The notes beneath the pieces were generated by a model that saw only the letters and a list, made by a program, of their open reading frames with translations, had not been told where the DNA came from and searched no databases. The position numbers were made by a program, and so were the translations under genes. From Owenia fusiformis (Eukaryota; Annelida; Polychaeta; Sabellida; Oweniidae), in contig CAIIXF020000004.1 in the NCBI GenBank assembly GCA_903813345.2, positions 13,833,196 to 13,897,195 of the forward strand: a stretch of DNA of 64,000 nt, written 5' to 3'. Positions 30,972 through 43,420 of this stretch are shown one piece after another. Position 1 is the first letter of the stretch. The number at the start of each line of letters is the position of its first letter.

Positions 30972-32985
30972 CTATTTTTTTTAGATGAATGCTGGAATAT
31001 ATCTTAATATCTTAATCTTATCTTAATACGACTACTGAATTTGGGTTCTCAATCTTTTTATTGAAGATTTATTATAATGTTTCCGGACTGTTATGACAGA
31101 TTTACATGTACCACAAAGTGTCAAACAGACAAGTTCACCAAAATGTGTCATTATTGGGGAATTTAAATCTCTAAAACTTGATAATGCAACAAAGATGTGA
31201 GTCTATTTCACAAAAGTATGATCAAGCTGTATAAATGCTCAAAAGTATGAAGAGTCAGATTTACTGACAGACATGGGCATAACATAATCAGGGTTAGAAG
31301 AGGGTTCACCATCTGCAATAGGAGATGTTACATTATTATTGCACTTGATTTATAAAAATATGTTTACTGGTTAGCTTTCCTCCATGCAATTCAATTTTAG
31401 TGGCTCAGATAGATATCGATCTGCCTGCATGTTGAGAAATTTGTAAACATGGCATTTAGAACATTAAGATCTTCTCTCATTAGAACTTGATTGTTATCAA
31501 TTGTTATGTGTCTTTATCTTCCACTTGAACCTCTATTCTTATTTATCAATTTCATTCAACTCATATTGCTGTAATTGTGAATATATATGTACTACTCATA
31601 TTGCTGTAATTGTGAATATCCACCTGCTTCTTAACATGGTGATCGGACATAGTATTCAATGGCTGTTTGGCTGTTCCACAAATATCAAGACTAATGGAGC
31701 AGTGTTCCTCAAAATTGATATAGCTGGATCCAGGTAACCTCCCTTATCACCATTGATATTTTTAAAGTCCAGCATCAGCTGCAACATATCTGCACCTAGG
31801 ACATTCTCTGCTAGTTTCGCATCTTAAAGGCATTCATCATGAGTCAAGTCTTTGTGAACTTGAGCACGATTTTTCTCATCCAATTCAAACGCTTCCTTCA
31901 ACATATTACATGCATATGTGATGCTCTCCCCACCTAGTTTAAGGCAGGCTTAGTCCCTGATTTTTACTGATTTTTGATGTTTTGAACATATATAGAAACT
32001 TGACCAATTAATGCTTAATCATAATAAAACTTAGCCAGTTTGCTCAGAATTCAATTGTCTATAAAGTGGAAATTAAGAAAATAAAATAGATTTACTAATT
32101 AATGACTCATTTGCATATTCAAGATGGGCACCTGTTTTTACGTCTTTGGGTAGGAAAAGCTATCCTCACACTAAAATAAACAATTCTATTGATGGAATAT
32201 TGGAGTCTTATAATATAGAAATGATAACTTACATACAACTGTATTGTTACAAGCATTTATTCTTTAAAAAAGTTCAATCATTTAATCAATATTCAGTTGA
32301 ACAATAATCAGGATTTTTTTTCCAAAATACCAAAATAGGTAGATCAAACATATAACAGTTAAGAATATTAAGCTAACATATAGGCCCTATTTAATGTTGT
32401 TTTATCATTAGACACACTTTGATTTATATAATTCATCTTTTAAAAGTAAACTTAATATTATTGTTTTTGAACAATGGGACCACGAAGTGTGGCAGTTTTG
32501 CCGAAAATCTAGAATTTATTGAAATCATGCTGTAATTGTGTGACATGATATCTCAGCCATTCTACCCCCATACACAATGAAAATTGCTGAGAATGTTTGT
32601 AACACCCTATTGCAAGTTGTGACACTTTCAAAAAATGAATTAAAAGCAAATTTTTTAAAGGAGGATTTTTTAAATCACATACGTCTAAACAGATGGTGAC
32701 CCCCTACCATAGACTACTGCTTTATTATCAAAACCACTTTAAGTACAATCATTTAGAATGTGTCACAGCATGCAACATATAATGATAAATCATTCCTGAA
32801 AATTTTAGCTTAATATCTGTTTTTATACTTCCCGCCCGCTCTATCGGGGAAATAATAAGCTGACAAGTAAAATTTTGTGTGTCAAGAGCCATCCTGTGGC
32901 CATCTATTTTGATTTATTATTTTTACATAAAAACATTACATAATATTTCCTAACATTACATAATATTACACAAATTAACAGTAGT
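30972..32985. other. 2 kb without a supported gene
   Basis: AT-rich, with a short direct repeat ACTCATATTGCTGTAATTGTGAATAT at 31559 and 31594. Near 32940-33050 TTACATAA-type motifs recur. I see no coding signal. Confidence 0.5.
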
Positions 32986-33812
32986 TTAAATTCGTTTACA
33001 TTGTCTTACATAATTGTATAAAGTATTACATAACCTTACATAATGTTTGAAATGGACGCTAAATATTTTGCATTCAGATTTTTTGAAGCAAGTTTGGCCT
33101 AATTGGAATTTGTAACAGAATCCTTTGGGGATGTTTGGTTTTGACTTGCTATTGCTTGGGTATTGAGAGTTATTGTGCTTGTTATTTTGCTGTTGCTTTC
33201 CCTCGAGGGAAGTAAAAATGAATAACGTGGGATGGGGCTGGTCCCAGGGTAATGATATATTATTGGCCCTTGCCCGTCGAAAATTTTCGTCGTAGTATTT
33301 CCAGTCCAAATGATTTTCCGCTAATTTCCTTACATTCTGGCCATAGTGCATTAAAGGAATTGCATCCGTGCCATATTTTGTGCAATGTATGGTGGTGAAA
33401 ATATGGAAAGCGGAAATCCATTCTTCAATGGAAACTAATTTAAAATTACCTTGGGCCTTGGTTATTTTAAGATTACCTGATTTGGATTGTTTCAAATCGA
33501 ATTCTGAGTCTTTGACTCGTGAATGTTTAGGCAGAAGTGACCCGAACTCTACATACTCGTTATTCCAGATTTTTGCTTAATAGCTGTTGGCACATGCATG
33601 TCGATAGGTATTTGGAAAGAAAATGCCTTAGAAGGAGCTTCGGGCTCATTGAGGTTTGTTTCCGTACCTAATCTTGGGAATGAAACCTCGCCGTCTGAAT
33701 CCCCAGAGTCCTCGCTAGTAGAGTTGTCACTTGTATTTGTTGATGTTGCAGGTTGCTTGGATAGACTTTCTACCACCCGTTTCGTGATTTCAACCACCAA
33801 CTCCTCATTCAA
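32986..33812 (-). pseudogene. Ngaro/DIRS-type gag, one indel
   Basis: The first frame (33549..33812) has a serine-rich acidic N-terminus and then PIDMHVPTAIKQK. After a one-base slip at a T5 run (33570..33574) it continues as KIWNNEYVEFGSLL and runs into VSIEEWISAFHIFTTIHCTKYG, LAENHLDWKYYDENFRRARA, LPWDQPHP and finally IPKGFCYKFQLGQTC. This order (VP..IK..IW..EYVEFGSLL, W..AF.IF, W..YDE.FR, then a C-rich finger) is that of gag proteins in tyrosine-recombinase retrotransposons of the Ngaro/DIRS group. The final zinc finger is disrupted. No reverse transcriptase was found nearby. Confidence 0.6.
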
Positions 33813-33845
33813 CTTCTGCTTTTTTGTTGAAGGTTTTCTTCCGGG

Positions 33846-34096
33846 TGTGAGATAAAGTATGAGGATAATAATTTCAATCCTCGAACAAACATATAAACGC
33901 CATTTTTGTCTCTACAGATACTAATTTCAATCCGTGAGATAAAGTATGAGGATAATGATTTCAACCCTCAAACAAATAGAACGTAATACTATTTAAGAGG
34001 GCACTAAAGTCTTTAATTAAGGAGACTTATTTCAATCCTTGAGACCGTTAAAAAAGGTAATAGTTGTTGTCCGTAGTTTGGATATGATTTCAATCC
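33846..34096 (+). repeat. short direct repeats between SGNH and gag frames
   Basis: GTGAGATAAAGTATGAGGAT plus AATRATTTCAAYCCTC occurs near 33846 and 33935. The core ATTTCAAYCC occurs five times (33871, 33924, 33958, 34029, 34087). Repeats at this position fit the split direct repeats of Ngaro-type elements. Confidence 0.6.
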
Positions 34097-34188
34097 AAGG
34101 GACGGGTGAGCCTTGTGATTAAATCTCACAATTAAATGCTCGGAAGCTGATTCTGAGCGATGCACAAACAATGATATAATTCAAATGG

Positions 34189-34452
34189 CTACTGTATTAA
34201 GACAAGGAATGGTAAGCCAGCTTTCGGCAATGTTTCATTCAATATTGTCCCTACTTTTCTACCGCCCAAACCGTCATATCTAATATGAATGCGTTCTGGC
34301 CCAAGATTCCATTTAACGCGTTTGTCTTCAGTTGTGCCAACATAATTCTTAAAGCGCCTAACAAAGGAATGTCCAATTAGCATTGCTGATAATCCATCCA
34401 TGTTACAAAATGTATAAAGGAACAGATACTCACAGGGTTTAATAGATATCAC
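34189..34452 (-). pseudogene. SGNH-hydrolase-like fragment
   Basis: The minus strand reads MLIGHSFVRRFKNYVG and later RIHIRYDGLGGRKV. This resembles block I of SGNH hydrolases (GHSxxRRF with the catalytic serine) and the following strand as seen in hydrolase frames carried by some Ngaro elements. The frame ends before the later catalytic blocks, so it is truncated. Its position just upstream of an Ngaro-type gag on the same strand suggests the end of one element copy next to the start of another. Confidence 0.5.
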
Positions 34453-34977
34453 TTTAGATGGTGAAGAGATTTATATCCTCCTTCCGAGTGCTGTCCACTT
34501 TGGAATTTGGTAAATAATCGAATTCAATCCACAAACTGTGTATTTATTAACTTATAAGTTTGTAAAGTAAAAATATGTTATAAATTGTATAAATATGTTA
34601 TATAATATTTTCTTAATATAACAATGCTGAATAGCTTGTAAAGTTGAAACAATAATTTTTTAACAAATCAATGCTTATTTATGTTGTCTGTTTCGAAACA
34701 TGAAACTGAATGAAGGATGCTGTCTAGCTAGGAAGTAGTAGATAGATCCAAGATGTAACTCGAGACACACGTGTATAACTGAAAGTGAAAGCCAGTACAT
34801 GATTGGATATCCGGCCAGTCAGTATAAATCCATTTAAGGTCCACTTGCAGATTCCTTAAATTACTTTACTTTTTGAAATATTGTGTCAGAAGTGAAATTT
34901 TCTTGGCGAAATTCATGATTTCGAGAAAACGACATTTTAAAGGAAAAATAATCTCAAAATTAGTTCTACACTGGCTT
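34453..34977. other. left flank of the Mutator transposase
   Basis: No gene. ACACGTGTATAACT at 34767..34780 is nearly the reverse complement of AGTTATACACATGT at 36831..36844 on the other side of the transposase. These might be the inner part of worn terminal inverted repeats. Confidence 0.35.
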
Positions 34978-36670
34978 TTAAAGTATCAAGAGTCCAATTT
35001 GATCATTTTTAGTGTTAAAATGGAATAATATCAGGTAATTGTTAATTTTTTTACATTTAACACACAAATATCCACCCGCCAGGTATTCGGGACCAGGTCT
35101 ATTTTGATGGCGTCGATTCCGTCGCTGGCGAATAATTGCATTACATCCAGATATATAGCCATTGTCTATTCTTGTTCCATCAATGTTTGCAAGGGTTTTT
35201 ATTGTCCAATATCCTGGAGTCATTGACAATCTCTCAAATATTGGAAGGCGACCCATTTCACCTTCGTTGAATACAATTGTTGCGTCAAGCACTGACGCTT
35301 CCAACCTTGTTCTTCCAACTAACTGAGTCTTGGGGCACCTCTCCAATATCAAATTATGAAACGACTCGTTCGTGTTTTGTGTACCTCCGTGGCTGCACTT
35401 TTGAAGTAAATCCATGTTAGAGAGGGCCTCAAAAACTGGCCTTATTGCTTCATAGACATAGTCTGGTAATGCATTGGCATCGGGATCGCGATTGTCGTTT
35501 GCGATTTTTGTTGGACACCAATTTCTGCAATCCTCATGATTTCGGTTCCTGTGGTTAAATATACACCATATAGCAGCATGCATGGCTTGGGGATTACCAG
35601 CATTTTCTCTGATGGCTGCACCGTAGTGCCCTTGGATGCGCAATATCGCTTTCTTGGTCAGCTTTACAGAGCCACCTATTCCCTTTCCAAGGCCAGGAAA
35701 TACTGTTGATTTCAATTGGGCAACCTTGTCAATCAAACGTTTTCCCATACGCTTTTGTATATGCCCAGTGCATTCCAGTTTTGAAATGTAAGGAGGATTG
35801 TCTGGGTATGCAGGGGGGGTCTGCTTGAGACACAGCTTTGAATGACTTACTATCACCATCACCAAGGAACCCGGTAAATCTTGTATTATGCTCTGGCAAG
35901 GACCGACGGAAAATTGTTAACATTCCAGCAGGCTCCATAGCTCCTGCTGAGCCTTCATGATTTCGCTCACAATTATCATGACTTTGACGCCACAAGTTGA
36001 AATCCGCATCAGATTTCTTTGCTTTATTGATAGCACAGGAATTACAATAGCTTGTAAGCGTCTCTGTATCAACAACCTTGCTGTTGTTGCCATTCACCGA
36101 CAGAACAGTTGCAACACCATTTTTGCTGCTGAAACCTCTTTTTTGCCAGCTACCATCACATGACACAGTTATGTCTACAATAGATGTCGGTGTAGAATTC
36201 TGAGCTACCGAAGCTCGCGCCTCCTTTACTGCAGTGGCTTTTGACTGCATTGTCACATGCTTCGTCGCTTGACTTACACGTCTCATATGTCTAGTCCAAA
36301 TTGATGCTGTTTGAGGTGGGGGCATGTTCATGTTGCCAAGGAATCGTGCTGCTTTGCCCCGATTTCCACCTGTTGCAAGTACGGATAAGGTAAATCGTCG
36401 ATTTATATCATATAACGATCCAGTGGGGTGAATTTTATCAGAGTTCAATAGTTCTACTGAGTGGCTACACTTTTGCTTTGAGTATTTAAATTTTAAGCAC
36501 ACAGCTTGACCGATACGTCGCTCGATCATATCTTGACCAAAGTCCCCGCTTCCACATTCTGGGCACTTGAGTCTAGGCTTAACAGAAATATTTGAAGATA
36601 AAATAGATTTCTTAATCTTTTTTATGGTGTTCTTAACGTCCATAATAAAGTAATCCATCCACTGAACCAC
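34978..36670 (-). pseudogene. Mutator-type transposase, intact but for one frameshift
   Basis: Two overlapping minus frames (35729..36670 and 34978..35865) form one protein of roughly 590 residues. The first has an N-terminal zinc ribbon (LKCPECGSGDFG), an HTH-like region (TGGNRGKAARFLGNMNM), the first catalytic region VSCDGSWQKRGF, a C-x2-C with CERNHEGSAGAM, and FLGDGDSKSFKAV. The second continues ECTGHIQKRMGKRL, AIWCIFNHRN, HGGTQNTNESFHNLILERCP. This is the animal Mutator-like transposase family (DGSWxKRG and GDGDS motifs). The break is a single extra base in a C7/G7 run at 35813..35819, so it is either freshly inactivated or an assembly error. It would cut and paste a Mutator element. Confidence 0.8.
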
Positions 36671-37366
36671 ATATTTCTTTTATTGACAATTGTATCAAAA
36701 CCTAACACATTACTCCTTGACAAGACAATACTAAAGTATTGATTCAATGCTAGGCTACATTTATAACTACGCTATATACATGTGACGTAATATCATTAGC
36801 ATGAGGCGGAGCGTGTGCAATGCTTTTGAAAGTTATACACATGTATATACAACCAAGATAGCATGAAAGGTGAGCTGCCAATCATGCAGTGCCGTCGCAT
36901 AGTAGCTGCTCAAGGGCACTGTACTCTTAAACACAACAACGTTTTGACAATGGGGTGACAACCCAGGTAGCTGCTCAAGGGCACTGTACTACCTGTTAAG
37001 ATATAAGTGTTCAAGTATGAATTCATTTTCCGTCAATCAATAAGGTAGGGCAGCCGTTAGCGGGCAACCTCGCATCAGAGATAACAGGATAAGATAGTTT
37101 GCTCGCCTATCTTCAGATCTCATGTTATCACATGGATGCAACACACTGCTGTGATACCTAAATGATAGACGTTAAAACTGTGACCAATAAATGAAAGTAA
37201 GACCTTGAATCACAGTTCACTATAAATGAAACTTGCTTGAAGCACAACTAAATTATTAATTACATTTGCGATTGAATGTAAATGAAAGATGGCCATAAGA
37301 ACAGTTGTTTGCATAATGTAAAGAACTTGGAACCCCAGATGTAATTATTGAAAAATGTTTATATAA
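36671..37366. other. right flank of the Mutator transposase
   Basis: No gene. TAGCTGCTCAAGGGCACTGT plus ACT is repeated at 36902 and 36969, 67 bp apart. Confidence 0.5.
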
Positions 37367-38880
37367 CTAGACTTTGGAAATTGAACGAAGTTCAATTTCA
37401 GACTCCAGATCTAGACTTTTTTTAGCCCAGTCATCCAGAATAAGCCGAGTCATCCAGAATAAGCTGAGTCATCAAAAATAAGCTGAGTCATCCAGAAAAA
37501 GATTGATGGGCGGATTGAATAGGAAGGAAGAATAGGAAGGAAGAATAGGATAGAATAGGAAGGAACGATAGGATAGAATAGAAAAGAAGGATAGGATAGA
37601 ATAGGAAGAAAGGATGGGATATGGAGGATAGGAAGTAAAAAATATGAAAGAAGGATAGATAGGAAGGCTAGGATAGGATCAGATAGGGTAGGAATGATAG
37701 ATGGAAGGATGGATGGATTTTTCAATATTTTCTTTGCAATCCTTGACTTTCTATCAGGATATCATCAGATCGATTTTTCTCGAAATTTCAAAACGCCATA
37801 ATTTCCGAACCAGGAGTCTGATCGAAATTTGGTTTGCAGATTCGGATTCCTGACAAAATCCTACCCCTAATTCATAACTCATACGTTAAATTTGGAAACT
37901 TTTTATTTTGACCTACTTTTTGGACACGCCATAACTTCCGAACCGGAAATCGGATCAAAATTTGGTTTGCAGATTCGGATTCCTGACAAAATTCTAACCC
38001 TAATTCATAACTCATACATTTAATTTTGAGAATTTTTTATTTTGACCTACTTTTCGGACACCATATCTCAAAAGTGGGTCAAATTACTTTCTGACGGCAA
38101 AAGGCTAACACTATTAGCACACTCTTGGCTACATGTATACATAATTTCGAAGAATATAATTGAAGTGTAGTGTCAGAATCGCCAAAATAAGGAAAACCTT
38201 TGAATTTGACCTAGATTTTGACCTAGGCATTTTGGTGTCCAAATTTTGAAGCTAGATGGCTTTTGAGGTCCCCTTCTTTTGAGGGCTTTCATTAAATTAA
38301 GCTGAACTCAGTCTATATTTCGAATTTTTCACTTCAAAAAAATCTTTTTTCCCATTGACTTAACATGGGCACCAAATTTTGAGCTTTTAAAACGCCATAA
38401 CTTCCGAACCGGGAATCTGATCGAAATTTGGTTTGCAGATTCGGATTCCTGACAAAATTCTACTCCTAATTCATAACTCATACATTGAATTTGGAGCACG
38501 TTTTGGTGTGACCTACTTTCCGGACGCCATATTTCAAAATCGGTAAGAGTAATCAAAAAACGGATGGCACACTTATGAAAGGGCTGTTTGTAAGCTACAG
38601 GATGAAAAAAAGAAGAAGACGTTTCGAGAAATAACGACGAAGATAATAGACAGAAGACTGAAAATGTAAGATTTGACCTAGTTCTTGACCTTTGACCTAG
38701 ATAAAAATTTGACCCAATTTCCCACCAACTAGATACTGAACCTAAATGAACTGTATAATGGTTTTTACTGGATACCTTATAGTTATTGAAAAAACTCTTA
38801 AAGAAAAATAATAATAATAATAAGAAGAAGAAGAATACTGGCAAAAACAATAGACTCCAGATTGACATCTGGAGTCTAAT
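37367..38880 (-). mobile_element. Helentron-type element, single copy
   Basis: On the minus strand the 5' end has AGACTCCAGAT forming a hairpin with ATCTGGAGTCT. The 3' end has ATCTGGAGTCT, a hairpin AAATTGAAC...GTTCAATTT, and CTAG at the terminus followed by TT. The inside has blocks of the GGTCAAAATAAAAA and CTTCCGGTTCGGAAGTTATG type and a GGAAGGATAGGATAG minisatellite (37505..37720). It carries no Rep or helicase frame, so it is non-autonomous. Confidence 0.75.
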
Positions 38881-39090
38881 AATAAGTAATAATAAGTCTA
38901 AACTAATTTCACGCCATGCACAAACATGTAAATTAATGTTTCAATAACATAATGATCGTTAACGATAAAGGAGAAGTCTGATAACACTAATTACAATTAG
39001 AGATAAGACAACGTTTCGACTGTTTGGTCACTGGCTGGATTAAATACACGTGTTAAATAAAGTCCCAAGTGACGATGTGATATATGAGTC

Positions 39091-39501
39091 TCAGTAAGAC
39101 TTTGAACTTGAACTTATCGCTAAAGCCTGCATTCCTTCTTTAATCACAGATTCCTCAGTTCTTATATATCGCCTGTATGTATCAGAGGACCACCTTCCGA
39201 GGGATTTGATGAGATGATCTTCAAGACGAGCGGTTGCAGCTTGTGTACTCACGCCAATGGGGAAAGAATGCCCATTATATTTGCTGTGATCGCAGCCAAG
39301 GCATGATAGTGTAAATTTCATATTGTTGATAAAGAATGCTATGTTACAGGCAGTTTCCATCAAGACGCATGTATATGGATCAAATATACCATGTTGTAGA
39401 ATGCCACACATGCTTTGTAATAGATCAAATGTGATAGGTAGTCTATCTCTACTTGGATTTGGTTCTTGTTGTTTCCTAATGGCCCTCAAAGACATAGCCA
39501 A
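39091..39501 (-). pseudogene. tyrosine recombinase remnant
   Basis: A 136-codon minus frame starts RDRLPITFDLLQSM and ends with GHSFPIGVSTQAATARLEDH, KSLGRWSSDTYRRYIRT. The C-terminal block is the recombinase core of DIRS/Ngaro-type elements, including the tyrosine of YRRYIRT. In the family the second block is HSFR; here the arginine is replaced (HSFP). The section that normally links the two halves (about 100 residues) is missing, so the enzyme is dead. It may belong with the Ngaro-type gag and SGNH pieces at 33-34.5 kb. Confidence 0.65.
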
Positions 39502-41017
39502 CTGGGGAAATTCTTTGTCCTCTTCATTGAATGAATGACTTGAAATATAGGAACTGTCTATTAGTTAGTGCTGAAATCAAATTAGTACATTCTGTTATGA
39601 GTCCATATAAGAAGAGGGCTTGCACAGCAATCTGAAAGTAATATATAAATCTGTGGCTGTGCCTGTTGGGAAGTGGGTGATTGGAAATCTGAAGCCTGTA
39701 AGTCCAATAAATATTAGTTATAACATGTGTGGCTAGTTTGGGCTCATCTCTGTTTAGTCTTAAAATTTTCAAATTGCCACAATCCAACATTACAATAAGT
39801 TTTGGCCAATGGTTGTCGCAATGTCTTCACTAATGGCCATTTCATTCTAAAATTAGCCCCCCCCACATAACCAGAAGTTGGTAAATTCTCAGCAGTGGCT
39901 TCATTTAGCATTCATTTGAAAATAACTGAAATCGTTCAATAAAATTATGTTCCAAATCTCCCCGCAGGTCACTTTCTTGAAATATAAGGTAATTATGTTT
40001 TAATGATTTTTTTAATCTTTTATATGCTTCCTTAGCTTTGGGTTCCATGCTAGACAATGCTTCATAGCAAAAGTTGAATGGGTAGTTGTATACCATGTGA
40101 TAGTTGAAACCAGCATTGAATTGTCAGTCTGTCGTTTCTTTTCAACTGTTTTCTGTCTTGAAAACACAGTGAAATATGCTAGAGGATATCCTGCCCTTCC
40201 TTTGATTGAGCCATTCTTTACAGTTACTGAGAGGCAGTGGACCTTGCTCAATTAACACTATTGCATGTTGAATCAAAATTAATTTTTCTTGTCACTTAAT
40301 TTTTGCATGGAACTCAACATTTTAAGTAATGAAGTTAATAAAGGTGTATGATATTTTTTAGAATCTTATAATCCAAACAATGATAAATTTGGTGCGATTT
40401 TTTGACGAGTGAAATAATTTTTTTTTCTCAGTTTTTATCTGAATCATTTTTGATTAATTCCTCCAAGAAAGCAAGGACTCCTTTCAAAAGGTTCAGAGCA
40501 TCACCTGGTTCTTGTTTCAGATATATGGCCAAAAATTAATTAACATTTTCTCTATACCTTCTTATGACCTCCTTCTTATTGGAAATTTTTGGTTGAGATT
40601 TCCACGTGCTGTGTCATGTCACATGTATCTAACCTCAAAGAATGGTACCCTTTTTACTTGAGAAACTCCCCTCTGCCATGATCAATCTAAAAACAAGGTA
40701 AGTGTCCTTGCTTTCTTAATTGTTGTGAATTCTTTTAGTCTGCTTATTTCAAGATTTCTTTGACTGAGGTATGTACCTTGTACATCGCGCTCTCTTGGAG
40801 AACTTCCTTTTCAGGGAGAGGCGAAACATCGGTCCATATAAATAATTATTAGAATTTTTACAACAGAATGATTTACATGTGCTGTGTCATGTCACATGTA
40901 GCCAACCTCACCAAGAATGGTGCCCTTACTTCAAAAAAGCTACAAAAAGCATGATTTATATATTTAACATTCATCTTGAAAATTAATGTCTTGTTTGTGT
41001 GTTTGAAGCTTTGAGAC
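39502..41017. other. 1.5 kb without a supported gene; foldback and direct repeats
   Basis: AAGAAAGCAAGGAC (40465..40478) is inverted at 40704..40717, a foldback of about 250 bp. GCTGTGTCATGTCACATGTA followed by a conserved AACCTC...AAGAATGG segment occurs near 40606 and 40880 as a direct repeat of about 50 bp. Short minus frames (39524..40251) have no recognisable motif. Confidence 0.5.
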
Positions 41018-41260
41018 TTATGTATGTAGCTCTTCATCTTCATCTACAGATGTTACTTTACAGGATACATATTTATCAACAAAGTCTACTATTTCTTCAT
41101 CTGTGTCCTCATCATATTTTGGGCTATCTTTAGTCCATAACATCCCATGGAAGTGAATTGCACCTCTACTCTGTGCTTCCTTTTTGAAATCATAGTCTAA
41201 TATTTCACCAATGTGATGTGGTGGAGCTAAAATGATTTTGCCAAGCATTTAGTGAAACAT
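41018..41260 (-). pseudogene. Helitron Rep fragment with HUH-type motif
   Basis: The minus strand reads DYDFKKEAQSRGAIHFHGML, then WTKDSPKY and DEEIVDFVDKYVSC. This corresponds to the Helitron N-terminal/Rep region (EFQxRGxxHxHxLLW, then D/E-rich, then FIDKYIxC) and keeps the two histidines of the HUH motif. The catalytic tyrosines and helicase are absent. It may come from an autonomous relative of the Helitron-type elements in this window, but their link is not shown. Confidence 0.65.
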
Positions 41261-42006
41261 ATAATAAGCATGTCTTGCTGCAATCACTGGATTTCTTTTA
41301 AGCCAAGAGGATTTTGTCTTCCAATCCATACTTTGCACTTGTTTTTATGTGAATATTTCACTATACATTCTTACCACAACTTGTACTATTTCACCCCAAT
41401 ACATATCTGCTACAGACATGTAATGAAAAACGTACATGTACCTAACTGCTGGATTTTTACAAGGCAATCAAGTTACATTTGCTTCCATGCAGCAGGGGAT
41501 TCATGGATATTTGTAAACATTCTGTACCCCACGTCATACTTTATTGTTTTGGCCAGTGTAGAAGGATCTTTAGCATCTGCAGCAGTTATATGATTCCCAT
41601 TCAATGATTGCAATTTGGATTTTCATAATGTCATTTTATTTTACTTTGTATTTGTTCATATTCAGCTACATAGTGTGCAAATCAGTTGATGATGAAAATC
41701 TAGGGTCTTTGCAAATAAGTAAGTGTTGAATTATTTTCTTGTCCTTATTTTTTTATATCTTAACATCAAAGCAAAAATCCCCTTTCTTATATAGCTGTTT
41801 TGCTTGGGAAGATTCTTCAAATTTATCTTCACTCTCAGAATAGTCAGAACTGTCTTTATTATCAAGTGGTTCATTTTGTTTTTATCTATTTCTGAATCTT
41901 TGTTGGTTTTGTTTTCTTCAGAATAATCTTGCAGCAAGGCATGGAAACTTTCTTGTCATGGTACAATTTATGTCCTTGCAAAATAGATACGTCACATTCG
42001 TTAGTT
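41261..42006. other. no supported gene
   Basis: Only short frames in AT-rich DNA; the minus frame at 41731..41937 is lysine- and asparagine-rich with no motif. Confidence 0.45.
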
Positions 42007-42984
42007 CTACTGGGGCTGCTCACTAGCTATCATATTTGGGAACAAACATCCATTACCAACGGTGTTCAGTTGTTGTTTGAATTTGTATTTGACAACATAA
42101 GACATTCTGATGAAAGGCATTTTCTGTTGTTGGTAGGGAAGATGCTTGTCAGTGGTAGAAGCTTGTTTGAACCTAATCTCATTTAGTGACATTTTTGCCA
42201 AGGAGTTTTGATTTGATGCTTTAACACCATGGAACAGAAGGATGAATTGATGACAGATAGGCAAAAACATGTCATTGTCTCTCTTAAGTCTTGAAGATGC
42301 CAAGTTATAAAATGCCTTTTCATGGCGTCTGAGTTTAGAATAATCTGTCTTCTTGCCATAACCATGTATCGCAGATGTGGAATCACACCCCAATGAGAGC
42401 ATCAATGGCTGGCAAACTTTTACAAAACCAGAGGCCAAGCCGTTGTGCTATGGTATGTATAGGAACCAACCCCTCCTTTCTACAGCCACTGTTCATATAC
42501 ACATCAGTGTTTGCAGTCATATCTTCAGATACAAAATAATAAAGAAGTAGTATCTGTATCATCACATTTTAATGTTTAAGCTGATGAAGCATGTGATATA
42601 TTGTCATTGTATCCGCTTCGTCATGATTCTTTGACAGATGAGGCTCTTCAGTACAACTTATTGCTGTTACCTTCATTGTCTTGATCCTCTGTTCAAATCC
42701 TCCTGATTTCTTGGCCAGGTTTATATTGTTTGTTTTAACTGGACCAGATTTGCTTTGTTCGCAGGATTTTTTAGAAATCTGGAATTTGGTACATTTCTTG
42801 ATGCAAAAATCACATAATTTGTTCCTTCTGTTTTCCCCCTTTTCTTCGTTTGTCTTTCGCATGTCTTAATAGAGAGAAAGAGTCTGTCATATCTGTCACA
42901 GAGAATGGTCACTGAAGTAATATCTTCTCTGAACAACTTGAGAATTCTGTGCAACAATGCATTACCCAGATCTACTAAAAACAT
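42007..42984 (-). pseudogene. GCD(S/T)TSA-family repeat gene remnant
   Basis: Overlapping minus frames give, in order: VTILCDRYDRLFLSIKTCER (42721..42984); HDEADTMTIYHMLHQL (42569..42862); YFVSEDMTANTDVYMNSGCR and GLVPIHTIAQRL (42383..42565); then LSLGCDSTSAIHGYGKKTDY and FILLFHGVKASNQNSL (42007..42438). A protein with DxxDRY...SIK..., ExADT..., HxLTGCDTTSA... in this order recurs many times in invertebrate genomes and is probably carried by a mobile element. I cannot name its enzyme class. Three or more frame breaks. Confidence 0.5.
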
Positions 42985-43420
42985 TTAACAGATTTATATT
43001 CCAAGTATTGACCTATGTATACATACATGTAGTTGTATTCTTGAAAGCATATTTTTCATAATACCAAGAGACATATCAAATCAGAAGTAACGTATGTGCA
43101 ATCCCTAGTGTACCATGTCATAATACGTTTTTCTACACTCCCAGATTGTTAACCATCAGTGTATTCTGCACTTCCCCATCATATTTTTAACCCTTCCTTG
43201 TTGTCAACTGGAATAGTTTGATACCTCCTTATGGTTTACTCAAAAATAATTTCTCTGGCCAATTAAAACTTATTTAGACTCTTTACACGCTTGTTTTTCG
43301 CACATGTTGTGAATACTTTACCAATGTAACTGTTTGTTCATAGAATGGTACCAAAGCTACTGATTTTAAGAATAAAATGTGTCAACACTGACAAAATTGC
43401 TCATTTTCCTGCACAACCAG
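42985..43420. other. no supported gene
   Basis: AT-rich single-copy-looking DNA before the tandem array. Confidence 0.45.

Noticed and set aside
33871-34096. Five ATTTCAAYCC words resembling the end of some CRISPR repeats
   Set aside because: The words are only 10 bp, spacing is irregular (34-71 bp), no cas genes are present and the DNA is animal. They fit repeats near an Ngaro-type element.
35729-35865. Programmed frameshift in the Mutator transposase
   Set aside because: The slip sits in a plain G7 run without a recognised stimulatory signal; error or decay is simpler. Kept only as a point to check.
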